Made by a program: the position numbers and the translations under genes
Source of the DNA: Deltaproteobacteria bacterium
Lineage (GTDB): Bacteria > Desulfobacterota > GWC2-55-46
DNA length: 64,000 nt
Direction of reading: 5' to 3'
Assembly: GCA_016177845.1 (NCBI GenBank)
Contig: JACOUO010000029.1
Coordinates: 62,001 to 126,000, forward strand
Shown: positions 1 through 10,850 of the stretch, in pieces
How the letters are laid out: the number at the start of each line of letters is the position of its first letter
How positions within the stretch are numbered: the stretch's first letter is position 1
The notes under the pieces: generated by a model
What the model was told of the DNA's origin: nothing
Seen by the model: only the letters and a program-made list of their open reading frames with translations
Databases searched by the model: none

Positions 1-654
1 GAGGCCCCTACCCTTTACAATATGGTAAGAGAGCTTACCATAAAGGCGCAGATACCCATGCCTGCGGTGTATATAATGGAACAGGATACGCCCAATGCCT
101 TTGCCACAGGAAGAAACCCGGACCATGCGGCAGTAGCCGTCACTTCAGGCATAATGAAGATACTTACAAGGGAAGAACTTATGGGTGTTGTAGCCCATGA
201 GCTTGCCCATGTAAAACACAGGGATATTTTGATAGCAACCGTTGCCGCTACCATTGCTGGCGCGATAAGCTATCTTTCACACATGGCTTACTTTGCCTCG
301 ATGTTCGGAGGAAGCAGGGACAATGACAGGGGCAGCAATCCAATTGTCTTTATCGTAATGATGATTGTCGCGCCGATTGCCGCCATGATAGTACAGATGG
401 CGATATCCCGTTCAAGGGAGTACGGGGCTGACCAAGGCGGGGCGCAGATAGCCGGAAACCCAATCTATCTGGCCAATGCCTTACGGAAGCTCGAGTTTTA
501 CAACAAGAGAATACCGATGCATGTGCCCAATGAGGCAACAGCACACATGTTCATAGTTAGCCCCTTAAGCGGCGGCAGCATGCTTAAGCTCTTCAGCACC
601 CATCCTCCAATCGAGGACAGGATAAAGAAGCTCGAAGCGATGGTAGGGCGGTAA
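1..654 (+). CDS. htpX: HtpX-type M48 membrane zinc protease, 5' end cut by the window
   Basis: Integral-membrane metalloprotease that degrades misfolded membrane proteins. The frame is already open at base 1 and reads through the first ATG at 22, so the gene starts before the window; 217 codons are visible. Counting from that ATG, the zinc-binding HELAH motif lies at about residues 59-63. Two hydrophobic spans follow (about 69-94 and 107-127), and then REYGAD supplies the expected third-ligand Glu. This is the classic HtpX order. The C-terminus keeps the [11 protein letters not shown] signature. An intrinsic terminator follows within 30 bases. Identity is firm; the true start cannot be seen. 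Confidence 0.95.
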   Translation, partial: EAPTLYNMVRELTIKAQIPMPAVYIMEQDTPNAFATGRNPDHAAVAVTSGIMKILTREELMGVVAHELAHVKHRDILIATVAATIAGAISYLSHMAYFASMFGGSRDNDRGSNPIVFIVMMIVAPIAAMIVQMAISRSREYGADQGGAQIAGNPIYLANALRKLEFYNKRIPMHVPNEATAHMFIVSPLSGGSMLKLFSTHPPIEDRIKKLEAMVGR

Positions 655-680
655 AAAAGGCATAAACAAAAATACCACAT

Positions 681-710
681 AAGAAAGGGGCTGAAAAGCC
701 CCTTTTTCTT
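681..710 (+). terminator. Intrinsic terminator after htpX
   Basis: GGGGCT, a GAAA tetraloop and AGCCCC are followed by TTTTTCTT. The flanking A and T runs extend the stem. It lies 27 bases after the htpX stop. Confidence 0.9.
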
Positions 711-767
711 TGGAAGAATTTACAAAATCCAGATTGCTTTTCGGATGGCAGCTTAGGTTTAGCTGTA

Positions 768-842
768 GTCATTCCCGCGAAAGCGGGAATCCGAGAGGGG
801 CCCCTGAATAGTGGATTCCCGATTAAGGCATTCGGGAATGAC
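768..842. repeat. Dispersed palindromic repeat, gcgggaat type
   Basis: The unit opens with GTCATTCCCGCGAAAGCGGG and closes with TTCGGGAATGAC, so its ends are inverted, with an inner 'ggattcccgatt' core. Related copies lie at about 5060-5133 and 5274-5343. It has no coding potential and is probably a mobile or structured intergenic repeat. Confidence 0.8.
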
Positions 843-923
843 AAATCCGGCTGGGCAGGAAAGAAAGTCTCATATTGCTTCAATTTTATTCAAAAGAACG
901 GCAAATACCTTTGCAGAAAAAAC

Positions 924-1343
924 CTACTCCAGAGCCCTGTCTTTCGCATCCTGCGAAGGCCGTTTTCCGGAATTAACCATAAAATAACTTTCAAGGGCCT
1001 GTCTGCCGTCCTCATCCATATCAAGGAACATTATCCCGAACCTGTGGAGCGAGCTGTCCACTTTTGCCTTGCAATCACTAAAGTTTTCCAGCCGCTCACC
1101 CCTGACCACCTCGCCTGTTATGTTAAGGGGGTTGGTAATGCCGGGGATGCAGCATGAGTATTTGAGAAGCGAGCCTGCGGCAATGACAACGCCTGTCTCC
1201 ACAAGCGCGCCTGAAGTGCTTATGTTTATGGTATTGCAGATATAGGACTCCCCCCTGCCTTCGCCTGTCTCAAGGGTCAGTTTGGCAAGTATCTGGATGC
1301 TGTGCCTTTCAGACCTTGTCAATTTTTTATATTGTTTTCCCAT
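924..1343 (-). CDS. PilZ-domain protein
   Basis: A 139-residue protein with one PilZ-like beta-barrel domain, the usual cyclic-di-GMP receptor fold. The NISTSGALVE segment fits the (D/N)xSxxG motif. The upstream arginine motif is imperfect: RSER is present instead of the usual RxxxR, so ligand binding is not assured. No signal peptide or membrane span is visible, so it is probably cytosolic. It lies upstream of the membrane spermidine-synthase-like gene only in map order: both are on the minus strand and that gene is transcribed towards it. Its target process (motility, polysaccharide or other) cannot be told from the neighbours. Confidence 0.8.
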   Translation of the reverse strand: MGKQYKKLTRSERHSIQILAKLTLETGEGRGESYICNTINISTSGALVETGVVIAAGSLLKYSCCIPGITNPLNITGEVVRGERLENFSDCKAKVDSSLHRFGIMFLDMDEDGRQALESYFMVNSGKRPSQDAKDRALE

Positions 1344-1383
1344 ATCGCCCTACAGAGAGTATACACTGTTTTTACATTATAAA

Positions 1384-3996
1384 TCAGGGGATGTCAAATT
1401 CTCCGTTCATTTCCCTGTTAAGGTTATTCAGGTACATGACAGCTTCGGAATTCCTCGGGTTTACCTCTACAGCCTTCTGGAATGCCACTACAGCCTGACG
1501 AAGTCTGAAGTTCGAGCGGTAGTAGGTCTTGCCAAGCGATACATAAAACGCCTCCCTGCCTGCGTCAGTGACCATCACAGGCGGGATGACATCGTTTGTC
1601 GCCTCTATAAGTTCCTCAACGGTCTTTATGCCAAGCGACGGGTCAAGATACTGCAGTTTTGGGAGCGTAAATTCAAGTATGGGCTTCTCATCTGTATTAA
1701 GGGCTGTTTCCCCGAGATAGCTTCTTAAGTCCCTATTTCCTATCAGGTAAAGGTCAAGCACATCATACGGGTTTTTGATATTTATCCGATCAAGCCCTTC
1801 CCTTATCTTCTCATCCGAGAACCTGTTATTCAACCTCTGCAGGTCAAATCCGTGCGGTTTGGTAGAGCCTATTACCACGAGGTCAAGGGTATCTGTGTAG
1901 TGAAACCATATCGACACATACGGAAAGACGGAGGCGAATGTGTTTATGCCTATCCTGAATTCATTAGGCGTTATCCTGTAGTTCTGAAACCAGAGCCCCA
2001 CTACGCCGTCATCATTGAGCCTTTTTTTGAGGGCATGGAAATATTCCTGCGTAAAAAGGTTTGAAACCCCGGTTATCCACGGGTCTGAAACGCCTGAGAC
2101 AATCACATCATATTTCTTCTCTGCTACAGAGAGGAAGCTCCTCCCGTCTGTTACATGCATCTTGACCCTTGGGTCGTCAACCGCGTTGTTATTTGCAAGT
2201 GAGAAAAACCGGGCGGACTCAACGACCGCAGGCTCAAGCTCAACCACATCAAACCGCTCAACCGGATAATACTGCATTGCTCCAAGGGTTATTCCTGAGC
2301 CAAGGCCTACAAGAAGGGCATCTTTGGGCGTGCCGCTATGCAGCAGCATGGGCACATGGCCGAGAATAGACCAGGCTTCACCGGGCCTGCCGTCAACTGA
2401 CCTTGCCTCCTCCTTGCCGTTTGCCTGATAAGAGACCGTATTGAAGGCCTTGCCCCCTTCACGGACGGTCACGATAGCATTAATCCCCTCTTTGTAATAC
2501 AGGAGCCTCTCGGTCTGCTCGCCCTGTTTCATGCGTGTCAAGACCTTCTCATGCATCTGGTTGGAATAAAGCCCCAGGGTCATCAGCATCTTCTCCCACT
2601 CAGGCAGTATCAGGACAGAAATGGAGAAAACCATTACGACAAGAGAGCCTGCCACTGCCTTGGCAATGAATTTTACTTCGGATTTAATGAGAAGGACGAT
2701 AAAGATAAGGATATTAAGGCCTGCCGTAATGACAACCCCGTTCTGCACGCCTATGACAGGGATAAGGAAAAATCCTCCTACAAAAGCCCCGAATATCGAA
2801 CCTGCCGTATTGAAGAAGTAGATATCGCCTATGCTCTTGCCCACACCCTTCAAATCCCTTGTGCATATCTTGCCCACAAGCGGGAATATCGCACCCATGC
2901 AAAGGGTTGGGATAATCATTATAGCGGCGCAGAGCAGGAACTGGAGGAAAAGGAAGGCCCAGAACTGGGTCGCGAATGCCTCTTTGATATTAAAGAAGAT
3001 AAAAGGCAGTTCCCTGTAAATGAAAATAGAAAGCAGGCTGACAAGCCCTATTATTGCCTCAAGGGCAGCAAACCATGTAATGTAGTTCTTCCTCTTGTCT
3101 ATGTACGGAGCGAAAATGATGCTTCCGATGCCGATACCGGCAAGGAATGTGGCAAGCATGATGGTAAACGCGTATATCGAAGAGCCGAGCACAAGTGAAA
3201 ACACCCTTGTCCAGAGGACCTCATAGGTAAGGCTTGCAAAACCTGAGAGGGCAAAAGAGCCGATTACAAGATATTTTAAATTCTTATTGCCGATTACAGC
3301 CTCAGCCTGCTGCGCCCCTACCGTCTCTTCAGCCTTGACCACAGTTTTGCCGTACCTGTAATATACGATAACCCCGATAATGATATCTATAAGGCCTGCG
3401 CTGTAAACAGTGGCCTTCACTCCAAGCATGTACATGGAAAAGAAGCCTGTCAAAAGGCATCCTGTAACCGCACCAAGTGTATTTATTGAATACGGGACCG
3501 CGGTATGGTAACCGACCTTGCCCGATGAAGAGGTAAGATATTTTACCAATACCGGAAGCGTGCCGCCCATAAGGGTAGTGGGGATTATAAGGGCAAGGAA
3601 TGATAGAATAAACTGGGAGGCCTCGAATGAGGCAATATGCGCGCCCTGCGGCTCAAAACTCGCAAATGAAAGATATATCTGCTTGACGGTATAGAATACT
3701 AAAGGTGAGATTATACAATAAATGCCAAGAAGCACCTCAATTATGCCGTAGAGCTTCAGAGGCGCTTTAAACCTGTCAACGATCCTGCCGAAGATGAGGC
3801 TTCCGAGGGCTATGCCTGACATGAATGTGACGAGTACGGTGGTTACCGCAAACTGCGTTGAGCCGAAGGCAAGGATTAAAAGCCTTATCCATGCAAGCTC
3901 ATAAGCAAGCCCCGTTAACCCTGTAAGGAAAAAAAAGCTTAAAATCAGGTAATTTGAACCACTGCGGTCAAAACCTGATTGAGATCTTAATCCCAT
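1384..3996 (-). CDS. Membrane-anchored spermidine-synthase-like protein with C-terminal TPR
   Basis: An 870-residue fusion. The first half, about 450 residues, is a chain of hydrophobic helices resembling a transporter core. Residues from about 500 form a spermidine/spermine-synthase-like Rossmann methyltransferase fold with a VGLGSGITLG nucleotide loop, DVVELEPAVVESAR and a DGRSFL segment. The last 60 residues look like a TPR pair (YYRSNFRLRQAVVAFQKAVEVNPRN). Such fusions are widespread in bacteria and their substrate is generally unproven. I infer an aminopropyltransferase-like enzyme or a regulator at the inner membrane, not a confirmed polyamine synthase. Confidence 0.8.
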   Translation of the reverse strand: MGLRSQSGFDRSGSNYLILSFFFLTGLTGLAYELAWIRLLILAFGSTQFAVTTVLVTFMSGIALGSLIFGRIVDRFKAPLKLYGIIEVLLGIYCIISPLVFYTVKQIYLSFASFEPQGAHIASFEASQFILSFLALIIPTTLMGGTLPVLVKYLTSSSGKVGYHTAVPYSINTLGAVTGCLLTGFFSMYMLGVKATVYSAGLIDIIIGVIVYYRYGKTVVKAEETVGAQQAEAVIGNKNLKYLVIGSFALSGFASLTYEVLWTRVFSLVLGSSIYAFTIMLATFLAGIGIGSIIFAPYIDKRKNYITWFAALEAIIGLVSLLSIFIYRELPFIFFNIKEAFATQFWAFLFLQFLLCAAIMIIPTLCMGAIFPLVGKICTRDLKGVGKSIGDIYFFNTAGSIFGAFVGGFFLIPVIGVQNGVVITAGLNILIFIVLLIKSEVKFIAKAVAGSLVVMVFSISVLILPEWEKMLMTLGLYSNQMHEKVLTRMKQGEQTERLLYYKEGINAIVTVREGGKAFNTVSYQANGKEEARSVDGRPGEAWSILGHVPMLLHSGTPKDALLVGLGSGITLGAMQYYPVERFDVVELEPAVVESARFFSLANNNAVDDPRVKMHVTDGRSFLSVAEKKYDVIVSGVSDPWITGVSNLFTQEYFHALKKRLNDDGVVGLWFQNYRITPNEFRIGINTFASVFPYVSIWFHYTDTLDLVVIGSTKPHGFDLQRLNNRFSDEKIREGLDRINIKNPYDVLDLYLIGNRDLRSYLGETALNTDEKPILEFTLPKLQYLDPSLGIKTVEELIEATNDVIPPVMVTDAGREAFYVSLGKTYYRSNFRLRQAVVAFQKAVEVNPRNSEAVMYLNNLNREMNGEFDIP

Positions 3997-4210
3997 TTTG
4001 GTCTGCCCTTAATGCGATTGCCCGGGTTGCCGGAAAATGGATACACCCGTGCATACCTTGGACAAGGCTCTATAGTTCGGATTTTTATGATGAAAGTTAT
4101 ACTATCATGAATACATCGGCTATTTAAAGATTTTTTTTAATCTTAATTTATTGATGTAATCCGCATTTTTAAGAACTCAAAAGGCCTGATACAAAAAACT
4201 TTCGGGGCTC

Positions 4211-4239
4211 TTGCTTTTTCCAATCAGTTTTGTTAATCT
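4211..4239 (+). promoter_or_regulatory. Sigma-70-like promoter for the TPR lipoprotein gene
   Basis: TTGCTT and TAATCT are separated by 17 bases and end 38 bases before the start codon at 4278. An AAGGAGG ribosome site lies just before the ATG. The rest of the gap from 3997 is A+T-rich, with nothing else recognised. Confidence 0.5.
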
Positions 4240-4277
4240 GTCAGCAGAATTAATACCGGTACAGACAAGGAGGACTG

Positions 4278-4826
4278 ATGGATAAGTTAAGTTTCTTTAA
4301 AAATGGCCTTGGAAAAGCGGCAGCCCTATCAGCCGTAATGATATTATCCGCTATGCCCTTAGGGTGCTCAAAAAGTGATAATTCAGCCGTGCAGAATCAG
4401 GAGCAGCAGGCAGCCCCTGCCACCGCCACTGTAGACCCTGGTAAAGAACACTTTGAAAAAGGCGTACAGCTCTCCCTTAAAGGCCAGTACGATGAAGCAA
4501 TAAAAGAATACGAAATCACAATACAGCATAACCCCAAGAGCGCGGAGGCCCATAATAATCTCGGCTTCGCGTACATGGATAAAGGCGATGTAGATAAAGC
4601 CATAGAGCACCAGAAGCATGCAATTGAAGCCGACCCCAACCTCGCCAACGGCTACTTCGGCCTGGCAATGGCGCTTGAGAAAAAAGGCGATAAAAAAGGC
4701 GCCCTTGAAAACTGGAAGAAGTTCGCAGAGCTTTCACAGCCACACAGCAAATGGTGGATGAAGGCGCAGGAGCACATAGCTGCTCTGGGCGGCGCAAAGA
4801 AGGCCCCCGCTGCAAAGAAGAACTAA
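4278..4826 (+). CDS. TPR-repeat lipoprotein
   Basis: A 182-residue exported lipoprotein. Residues 1-30 form a signal peptide ending in a PLGC lipobox, with Cys30 as the lipid anchor. A linker rich in Q, A and T follows. Two to three TPR units come next, including GKEHFEKGVQLSLKGQYDEA and SAEAHNNLGFAYMDKGDVDKA, and the tail is basic and Ala/Lys-rich. TPR lipoproteins usually scaffold envelope complexes; no partner is obvious here. The ATG is supported by an AAGGAGG site. The gene is flanked by its own promoter and terminator, so it is probably monocistronic. Confidence 0.85.
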   Translation: MDKLSFFKNGLGKAAALSAVMILSAMPLGCSKSDNSAVQNQEQQAAPATATVDPGKEHFEKGVQLSLKGQYDEAIKEYEITIQHNPKSAEAHNNLGFAYMDKGDVDKAIEHQKHAIEADPNLANGYFGLAMALEKKGDKKGALENWKKFAELSQPHSKWWMKAQEHIAALGGAKKAPAAKKN

Positions 4827-4850
4827 GAAATTCAATCTCAGAAAAACTCA

Positions 4851-4882
4851 AAGGCAAGCATCAAATGATGCTTGCCTTTTTT
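4851..4882 (+). terminator. Intrinsic terminator
   Basis: AAGGCAAGCATC, loop AAAT and GATGCTTGCCTT form a perfect 12-bp stem followed by a T run, 25 bases after the TPR lipoprotein stop. Confidence 0.93.
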
Positions 4883-4946
4883 ATTTTGAGAGGGGCGGGG
4901 TAAATGTCATTGGGCCAAGGGTTGAATGGTACAACGGCATAGCAAT

Positions 4947-5343
4947 GAGAGGGCTGGCTGAGGGGATAAATGTCATTGCGAGGGCTAAGCCCGAAGCAAT
5001 CCATTTTTCAGTTGGAGGCAAATCAGATTGCTTCACTTCGTTCGCAATGACAGTTTAGTAATTCTCATTCCCGCGAAAGCGGGAATCCAGTATTTTTAAA
5101 AGTAGATTCCAGATAGAGACATTCGGGAATGACGGTTTATCCCTCTCCCCTTGTGGGAGAGGGCTGGCTGAGGGGATAAATGTCATTGCGAGGACCAAGC
5201 CCGAAGCAATCCATTTTTCAGTTGGAGGCAAATCAGATTGCTTCACTTTGTTCGCAATGACAGTTTAGTAATTGTCATTCCCGCGAAGCGGGAATCCAGT
5301 ATTTTTAAAAGTAGATTCCAGATAGAGACATTCGGGAATGACG
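4947..5343. repeat. Tandem duplication of a composite intergenic repeat (about 210-bp units)
   Basis: Two near-identical units start at 4947 and 5157. Each begins GAGAGGGCTGGCTGAGGGGA. Each contains a 'tgtcattgcgag...gaagcaatcc...gattgcttcac...cgcaatgaca' palindrome and then a 'cattcccgcg...ttcgggaatgac' palindrome. The second copy has lost one A in the gcgaaagcggg core. This is non-coding and probably arose by unequal exchange between dispersed repeats. Confidence 0.9.
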
Positions 5344-5550
5344 ACTTAAGGCGAAGGAGAGAGGGCGAGAGAGCAAGCTTCTGCATCTATTGCGAATGAG
5401 CCCGACAGCGAACGGAGCCAATGCCCCGAAAGGGGAACGGGCAGTTCGCAAAAGTATAAAGGCACTGACTTGGTGGGCACAGCCCACCCTACAAGCTTGC
5501 TTTAAGCGCTATGCAGCGCAGCCCGCCCCAATAAATATTTTTACCCTTAA
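5344..5550. other. Non-coding stretch with degenerate repeats
   Basis: No credible gene. It contains a short palindromic 'ggtgggcacagcccaccc' motif near 5473-5490 and a 'taaggcgaag-agagagg' string that recurs near 18,032. Open frames here have repeat-derived composition. Confidence 0.55.
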
Positions 5551-5582
5551 AATAAAAAAGCGGGGCAGAAAAAACCTGCCCC
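5551..5582 (-). terminator. Intrinsic terminator of the purA operon
   Basis: Read on the minus strand, GGGGCAG, a 7-base loop and CTGCCCC are followed by GCTTTTTTATT. It lies 26 bases beyond the purA stop. Confidence 0.93.
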
Positions 5583-5608
5583 ACTTTAAAAACAATCTTT
5601 TGTTTTAG

Positions 5609-6901
<1,293 letters not shown>

Positions 6902-6971
6902 TTAAACTTCCTTCAAATTTTCTTCTAAAGCGGAAAGGCCGCTTTTATTTTTTATTTCAAAAAAACAAATT

Positions 6972-7973
6972 TCAGTAATTTCTATCCAAGGCGGCAACAA
7001 TGTTTTCCACATCGAACGCAAAGCCTGTAGCTGCGCACGGATACCCGTATCTCTCAAGGAGGGTGTCGTACCTTCCTCCGCCGAGAATGGGCTTTCCTAT
7101 GCCTGAGGCAAACCCTTCAAAGATAATGCCCGTATAATAATCAAAGCCCCGCACCTCTCCAAGGTCTATGGTCACCGAATCCTTAAGCCCTTTTTCAGTG
7201 ATGATGTTAACCACATTCTGGAGATAATCGAGATTGCCCTGCGTAGCCTTATCTTTTGTGAATGTAGCCGCTTTCTTTATGACCTCTTCCTCTCCGTAGA
7301 AAGTAGTGAGGTTTAAAAGCAGTCCCCTGTCAGCCTTATCGACCTGTTTGGTTGAATTATTAAGTATTTCTTCAAGCCCTGAGGTGTCTTTTATGGCTAT
7401 GGCTTCCTTTATAAGGTCTTTTTCCTGTTCCGAGACCGGAAGCTTTTCAAGGATTGACCTTAAAAAACCGACATCCCCTATATCTATCTTGAAATTCTTA
7501 AGCCCCATTGATCTAAGGGCCTCTATTCCCATGATTATCATCTCGGCATCCGCCTCAGGGGATGCCTTTGCGGAGATATACTCAGCGCCTATCTGGAGGA
7601 CTTCCCTGCTCTTGCCGTCCCTCGGCTCCTGATATCTCAGCACATTTTCGTTATAGCAGAGCTTAAGCGGAAGGGGATAGTCCCTCATGCGGGTAGCTAC
7701 AACCCTTGCTATCTGAGGTGTGATGTCAGGCCTGATGGCTACGACCCTGCCTGTTGAGGGGTCGATGAACTTCAGAACCCTGTCTTTAAGGTTCTCGCCC
7801 ATGCCAAGAGAAAGGACTTCCACATATTCAAGAAGCGGGGTTATTACCTTCTTAAACCCGTACTTTTCGAATATGGCGAGTATGCCTGATTCTACTTTGC
7901 CGATTTTTTTGGACTCTTCCGGCAGGATGTCCCTGACACCCTGCGGGAGCGATATGGTTGGAGAATTAATCAT
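6972..7973 (-). CDS. hisZ: ATP phosphoribosyltransferase regulatory subunit
   Basis: A class II aminoacyl-tRNA-synthetase-like protein that pairs with short HisG to make the first enzyme of histidine synthesis. Markers are LPQGVRDILPEE at the N-terminus, IRPDITPQIARVVATR, LCYNENVLRYQ and GFDYYTGIIFEGF. HisRS-only anticodon-binding sequence is absent, which separates HisZ from HisS. The open frame begins 42 bases earlier (8015), but those codons lie inside the hairpin at 7988-8024. The ATG at 7973, with GGAAAGGG before it, gives a normal HisZ start (MINSPTISLPQG). Histidine synthesis releases AICAR (ZMP), which ties it to the ZTP riboswitch. Confidence 0.92.
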   Translation of the reverse strand: MINSPTISLPQGVRDILPEESKKIGKVESGILAIFEKYGFKKVITPLLEYVEVLSLGMGENLKDRVLKFIDPSTGRVVAIRPDITPQIARVVATRMRDYPLPLKLCYNENVLRYQEPRDGKSREVLQIGAEYISAKASPEADAEMIIMGIEALRSMGLKNFKIDIGDVGFLRSILEKLPVSEQEKDLIKEAIAIKDTSGLEEILNNSTKQVDKADRGLLLNLTTFYGEEEVIKKAATFTKDKATQGNLDYLQNVVNIITEKGLKDSVTIDLGEVRGFDYYTGIIFEGFASGIGKPILGGGRYDTLLERYGYPCAATGFAFDVENIVAALDRNY

Positions 7974-7987
7974 CTGCCCTTTCCGCA

Positions 7988-8024
7988 ACAAAAGCCGTGT
8001 TACATAACATAACACGGCTTTTGT
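7988..8024 (-). terminator. Inter-gene hairpin between serA and hisZ
   Basis: ACAAAAGCCGTGTTA and TAACACGGCTTTTGT form a perfect 15-bp stem with a 7-base loop. On the minus strand the 3' arm ends in CTTTTGTTG, a weak T run. It may act as a partial terminator or RNA processing site that lowers hisZ-purA expression relative to serA. Confidence 0.7.
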
Positions 8025-8054
8025 TTTCGGTCTATTATTTTTTACAGCGGCTTT

Positions 8055-9638
8055 TTATAGCTCTACCACATTAGCTGATATCATGTGGGGGAGCTTCAAA
8101 ATCTTCTCGATAAGGCCCTTGGGGATGACGCTGTCAACAGACCAGACTGAAACAGCTTCTTTCCCTACTGTCTGCCTTCCAAGATGGAGCCTTGCGATAT
8201 TTACATTATTTGCTGCCAGAAGCGTGCCGACATTTCCAATGACTCCGGGCTTGTCCTCGTTCTGAAGGAGAAGGAGGTTGCCTTCCGGTACAGCGTCAAG
8301 GAGGAACTTGTCTATCCTTACTATCCTCGGTTCCTTTTTGCCGAAGAGCGCGCCTTCAACTACATTCTCTTCGTTCTTTGTTTTTACCTTTATTGTGATG
8401 GAGCTTGCGAAGTCTGTTGACCTTGAGCTCTTCACTTCCACTACCTTGATGCCTCTTTCCTTGGCAACATAGGGGGCGTTTACGAAGTTTACATATGTAT
8501 CGAGCATCTGGTCAAGGAGGCCCTTGATACAGGCTATGGTTACCGGGGCAACATCATAGTTCACGACATCGCCGCTGTACTCTATTGTAACTTCCTCAAC
8601 TCCGCCTTTGAGTATCTGGCCCTGGAAGCTTCCGAGCTTCTCACCGAGAGATATATACGGACTGAGAGAGGCAAGGAGCTCAGCCGGCACTGAAGGCACA
8701 TTGACGGCGTTCCTGATGGTGCCGTTTACGAGGTAATCGGCCATCTGCTCGGCAATCGCTATCGCGACATTTTCCTGAGCTTCATGGGTTGACGCGCCAA
8801 GATGGGGAGTAAGTATCACCTCTTCCATCTGGAGGAGCGGATTATCTGCGGGTGTCGGCTCTTTTTCGAACACATCGAGTGCCGCCCCTGATACTATCTT
8901 TTCCTTTATTGCCTCTGCAAGGTCTTTCTCGCTGACGATACCGCCCCTTGCGCAGTTGATAAGTTTTACGCCCTTCTTCATCTTTTTGAAGGCTTCGGCG
9001 TTTACGATGTTCTTTGTCTCATTTGTAAGAGGCACATGGATGGATATGAAATCGCTCTTTTTAAAGAGGTCATCCATTGAAACAAGCGTGATGCCTAGCT
9101 TATCAGCAGCCTCAGCCGAGATGAACGGGTCGTAGGCGATGACATTCATCTTAAGGCCGTTTGCCCTTGAGGCTACGACGCTTCCGATATTACCTACGCC
9201 TAAAATACCGAGGGTCTTGCCTGTCATCTCGGTTCCCTCGAACTTCTTCTTTTCCCACTCGCCCCTTTTCATTGAGGCTGTTGCCTGCGGGATCTTCCTT
9301 GCAAGCGCCATCATCATCGATACTGCGTGCTCGGCTGTTGTTATGGTGTTTCCGCCGGGCGTGTTCATTACAACAACACCTTTTTTTGTGGCGGCTACGG
9401 TATCGACATTGTCAACGCCTGTTCCCGCCCTTCCGATGACCTTGAGGTTCTCGGCGGCTTCGAGTATCTCGGCTGTTACCTTTGTGGCGCTCCTTATCAC
9501 GAGGCCGTGATAGTCCTTTATCTTTACCTTAAGCTCTTCAGGCTTCATGCCTGTGATTACATCGACATCGAGCCCCGGGGTATTCTTAAGGACCTCGACT
9601 GCCTTGCTTGACATGCTGTCACTGATAAGTACTTTCAT
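8055..9638 (-). CDS. serA: D-3-phosphoglycerate dehydrogenase
   Basis: First step of serine synthesis: 3-phosphoglycerate plus NAD to 3-phosphohydroxypyruvate. The 527-residue long form has the substrate domain, a Rossmann NAD domain (GILGVGNIGS at about 145-154), an active-site Arg in NCARGGIVSE and His in LTPHLGAST. An intervening domain and a C-terminal ACT domain (LLLLQNEDKPGVIGNVGTLL) follow, the ACT domain being typical of serine feedback control. The start codon overlaps the upstream aminotransferase stop as TAATG, so the two are translationally coupled. Serine made here feeds glycine and one-carbon units for purines. Confidence 0.97.
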   Translation of the reverse strand: MKVLISDSMSSKAVEVLKNTPGLDVDVITGMKPEELKVKIKDYHGLVIRSATKVTAEILEAAENLKVIGRAGTGVDNVDTVAATKKGVVVMNTPGGNTITTAEHAVSMMMALARKIPQATASMKRGEWEKKKFEGTEMTGKTLGILGVGNIGSVVASRANGLKMNVIAYDPFISAEAADKLGITLVSMDDLFKKSDFISIHVPLTNETKNIVNAEAFKKMKKGVKLINCARGGIVSEKDLAEAIKEKIVSGAALDVFEKEPTPADNPLLQMEEVILTPHLGASTHEAQENVAIAIAEQMADYLVNGTIRNAVNVPSVPAELLASLSPYISLGEKLGSFQGQILKGGVEEVTIEYSGDVVNYDVAPVTIACIKGLLDQMLDTYVNFVNAPYVAKERGIKVVEVKSSRSTDFASSITIKVKTKNEENVVEGALFGKKEPRIVRIDKFLLDAVPEGNLLLLQNEDKPGVIGNVGTLLAANNVNIARLHLGRQTVGKEAVSVWSVDSVIPKGLIEKILKLPHMISANVVEL

Positions 9639-10783
9639 TATTTATAACCCTCTGCGAGTATTTCCTGCGCGGCGCCTACGCCCTTGCCGTAAGGCACTTT
9701 GTGGCCGAACTTGTTGAATGCGATTTCAATTGCCGCGATGGAGGTTAATATATCGAATGTATCAACATAACCGAGGTGTGCGATCCTTAATATCTTGCCT
9801 TTAAGGTGGTCCTGGCCGCCGGCAAGGGTTACGCCCATCTCATCCCTTAAATATTTTACGAGCTTTCCGCCGTCAACGCCTTCGGGTACGAATACGCCTG
9901 TTGCGGCATTTGACGGTGATTCAGGGGCAAGGAGCTTAAGGTCAAGGGCCGCGGCAGCGGCTTTTGTGGCGCGTGCAAGCCTGTCATGCCTCTTGAATAC
10001 ATTCTCAAGGCCTTCTTCCTTAATCTGCATAAGGGCTTCCCTTAAGCCTGTGATAAGCGAAACTGCGGGTGTGTAAGCTGTTGTATTGTCCTTAAGGTTC
10101 TTTCTTTCTTTCTTGAAATCAAAGTAGAACTTCGGGCACTTGGCTGTCTCCTGGAACTTCCATGCCTTTTCGCTGAGCGCAGCGAAGGCAAGGCCCGGAG
10201 GAAGCATGAACGCCTTCTGTGAGCCTGATACAAGGACATCTATGCCCCATTCGTCCATCGGGAGATCAAATACGCCTACTGCCGTGATGCCGTCAACGAT
10301 AAGGAGGCAGTTCCTGTCTTTTGTAAGGGCGGCAAGCTCTTTTATCGGGTGCGCCGCTGTTGTTGATGTTTCGCTCGCCTGAACGAGAACGCCTTTTACA
10401 TTCGGGTTCTCATCAAGGGCCTTCTTTATTACTGCGGGGTCAACAGCCTTGCCCCACTCTACTGTTATCCAATGAACTTTAAGGCCGTAGGCCTCTGAAA
10501 TTTTACCCCACCTTTCGCCGAACTTACCGCCGTTTACGACGATCACTTCATCTCCGGGTGAGTAGAGGTTTACTATTGAGCCTTCCATTGCGCCTGTTCC
10601 TGAGGCCGCAAGGATAAGCACATCCTGCTGTGTCTGGAATACATATTTAAGAAGGTCTGCCGCCTCCCTGAAGATAGCTGAGAACTGCGGTGTCCTGTGG
10701 TGTATCATTGGTGCTGCCATTGCAAGCAAGGCCCTCTCCGGTACTGGTGTGGGGCCCGGCGCTAAGAGATACTTCTTTTTCAT
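9638..10783 (-). CDS. Class V aminotransferase, probable serine-pathway transaminase
   Basis: A 381-residue PLP enzyme of the alanine/serine-glyoxylate aminotransferase family. The N-terminus LAPGPTPVPERALLAM and the SASGTGAMEG-like ASGTGAMEGS are typical. VDGITAVGVFDLPMDEWGID carries the cofactor-nitrogen Asp, and SGSQKAF carries the Schiff-base Lys. The family covers serine-pyruvate, serine-glyoxylate and non-canonical phosphoserine transaminases. Because it overlaps serA by one base and no serC is in view, I infer the phosphoserine step in serine synthesis. The start has a GGAGGAG site. It is the first gene behind the ZTP riboswitch. Confidence 0.88.
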   Translation of the reverse strand: MKKKYLLAPGPTPVPERALLAMAAPMIHHRTPQFSAIFREAADLLKYVFQTQQDVLILAASGTGAMEGSIVNLYSPGDEVIVVNGGKFGERWGKISEAYGLKVHWITVEWGKAVDPAVIKKALDENPNVKGVLVQASETSTTAAHPIKELAALTKDRNCLLIVDGITAVGVFDLPMDEWGIDVLVSGSQKAFMLPPGLAFAALSEKAWKFQETAKCPKFYFDFKKERKNLKDNTTAYTPAVSLITGLREALMQIKEEGLENVFKRHDRLARATKAAAAALDLKLLAPESPSNAATGVFVPEGVDGGKLVKYLRDEMGVTLAGGQDHLKGKILRIAHLGYVDTFDILTSIAAIEIAFNKFGHKVPYGKGVGAAQEILAEGYK

Positions 10784-10850
10784 AACCTTAAGACTCCTCC
10801 TTTAATAGGTAAAAAATGGAATTTCTATTCTTTATTCAAGTACATTTTTT

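Noticed and set aside
5390-5608. Plus-strand 72-residue open frame
   Set aside because: It runs through intergenic repeats and a terminator; repeat-derived.
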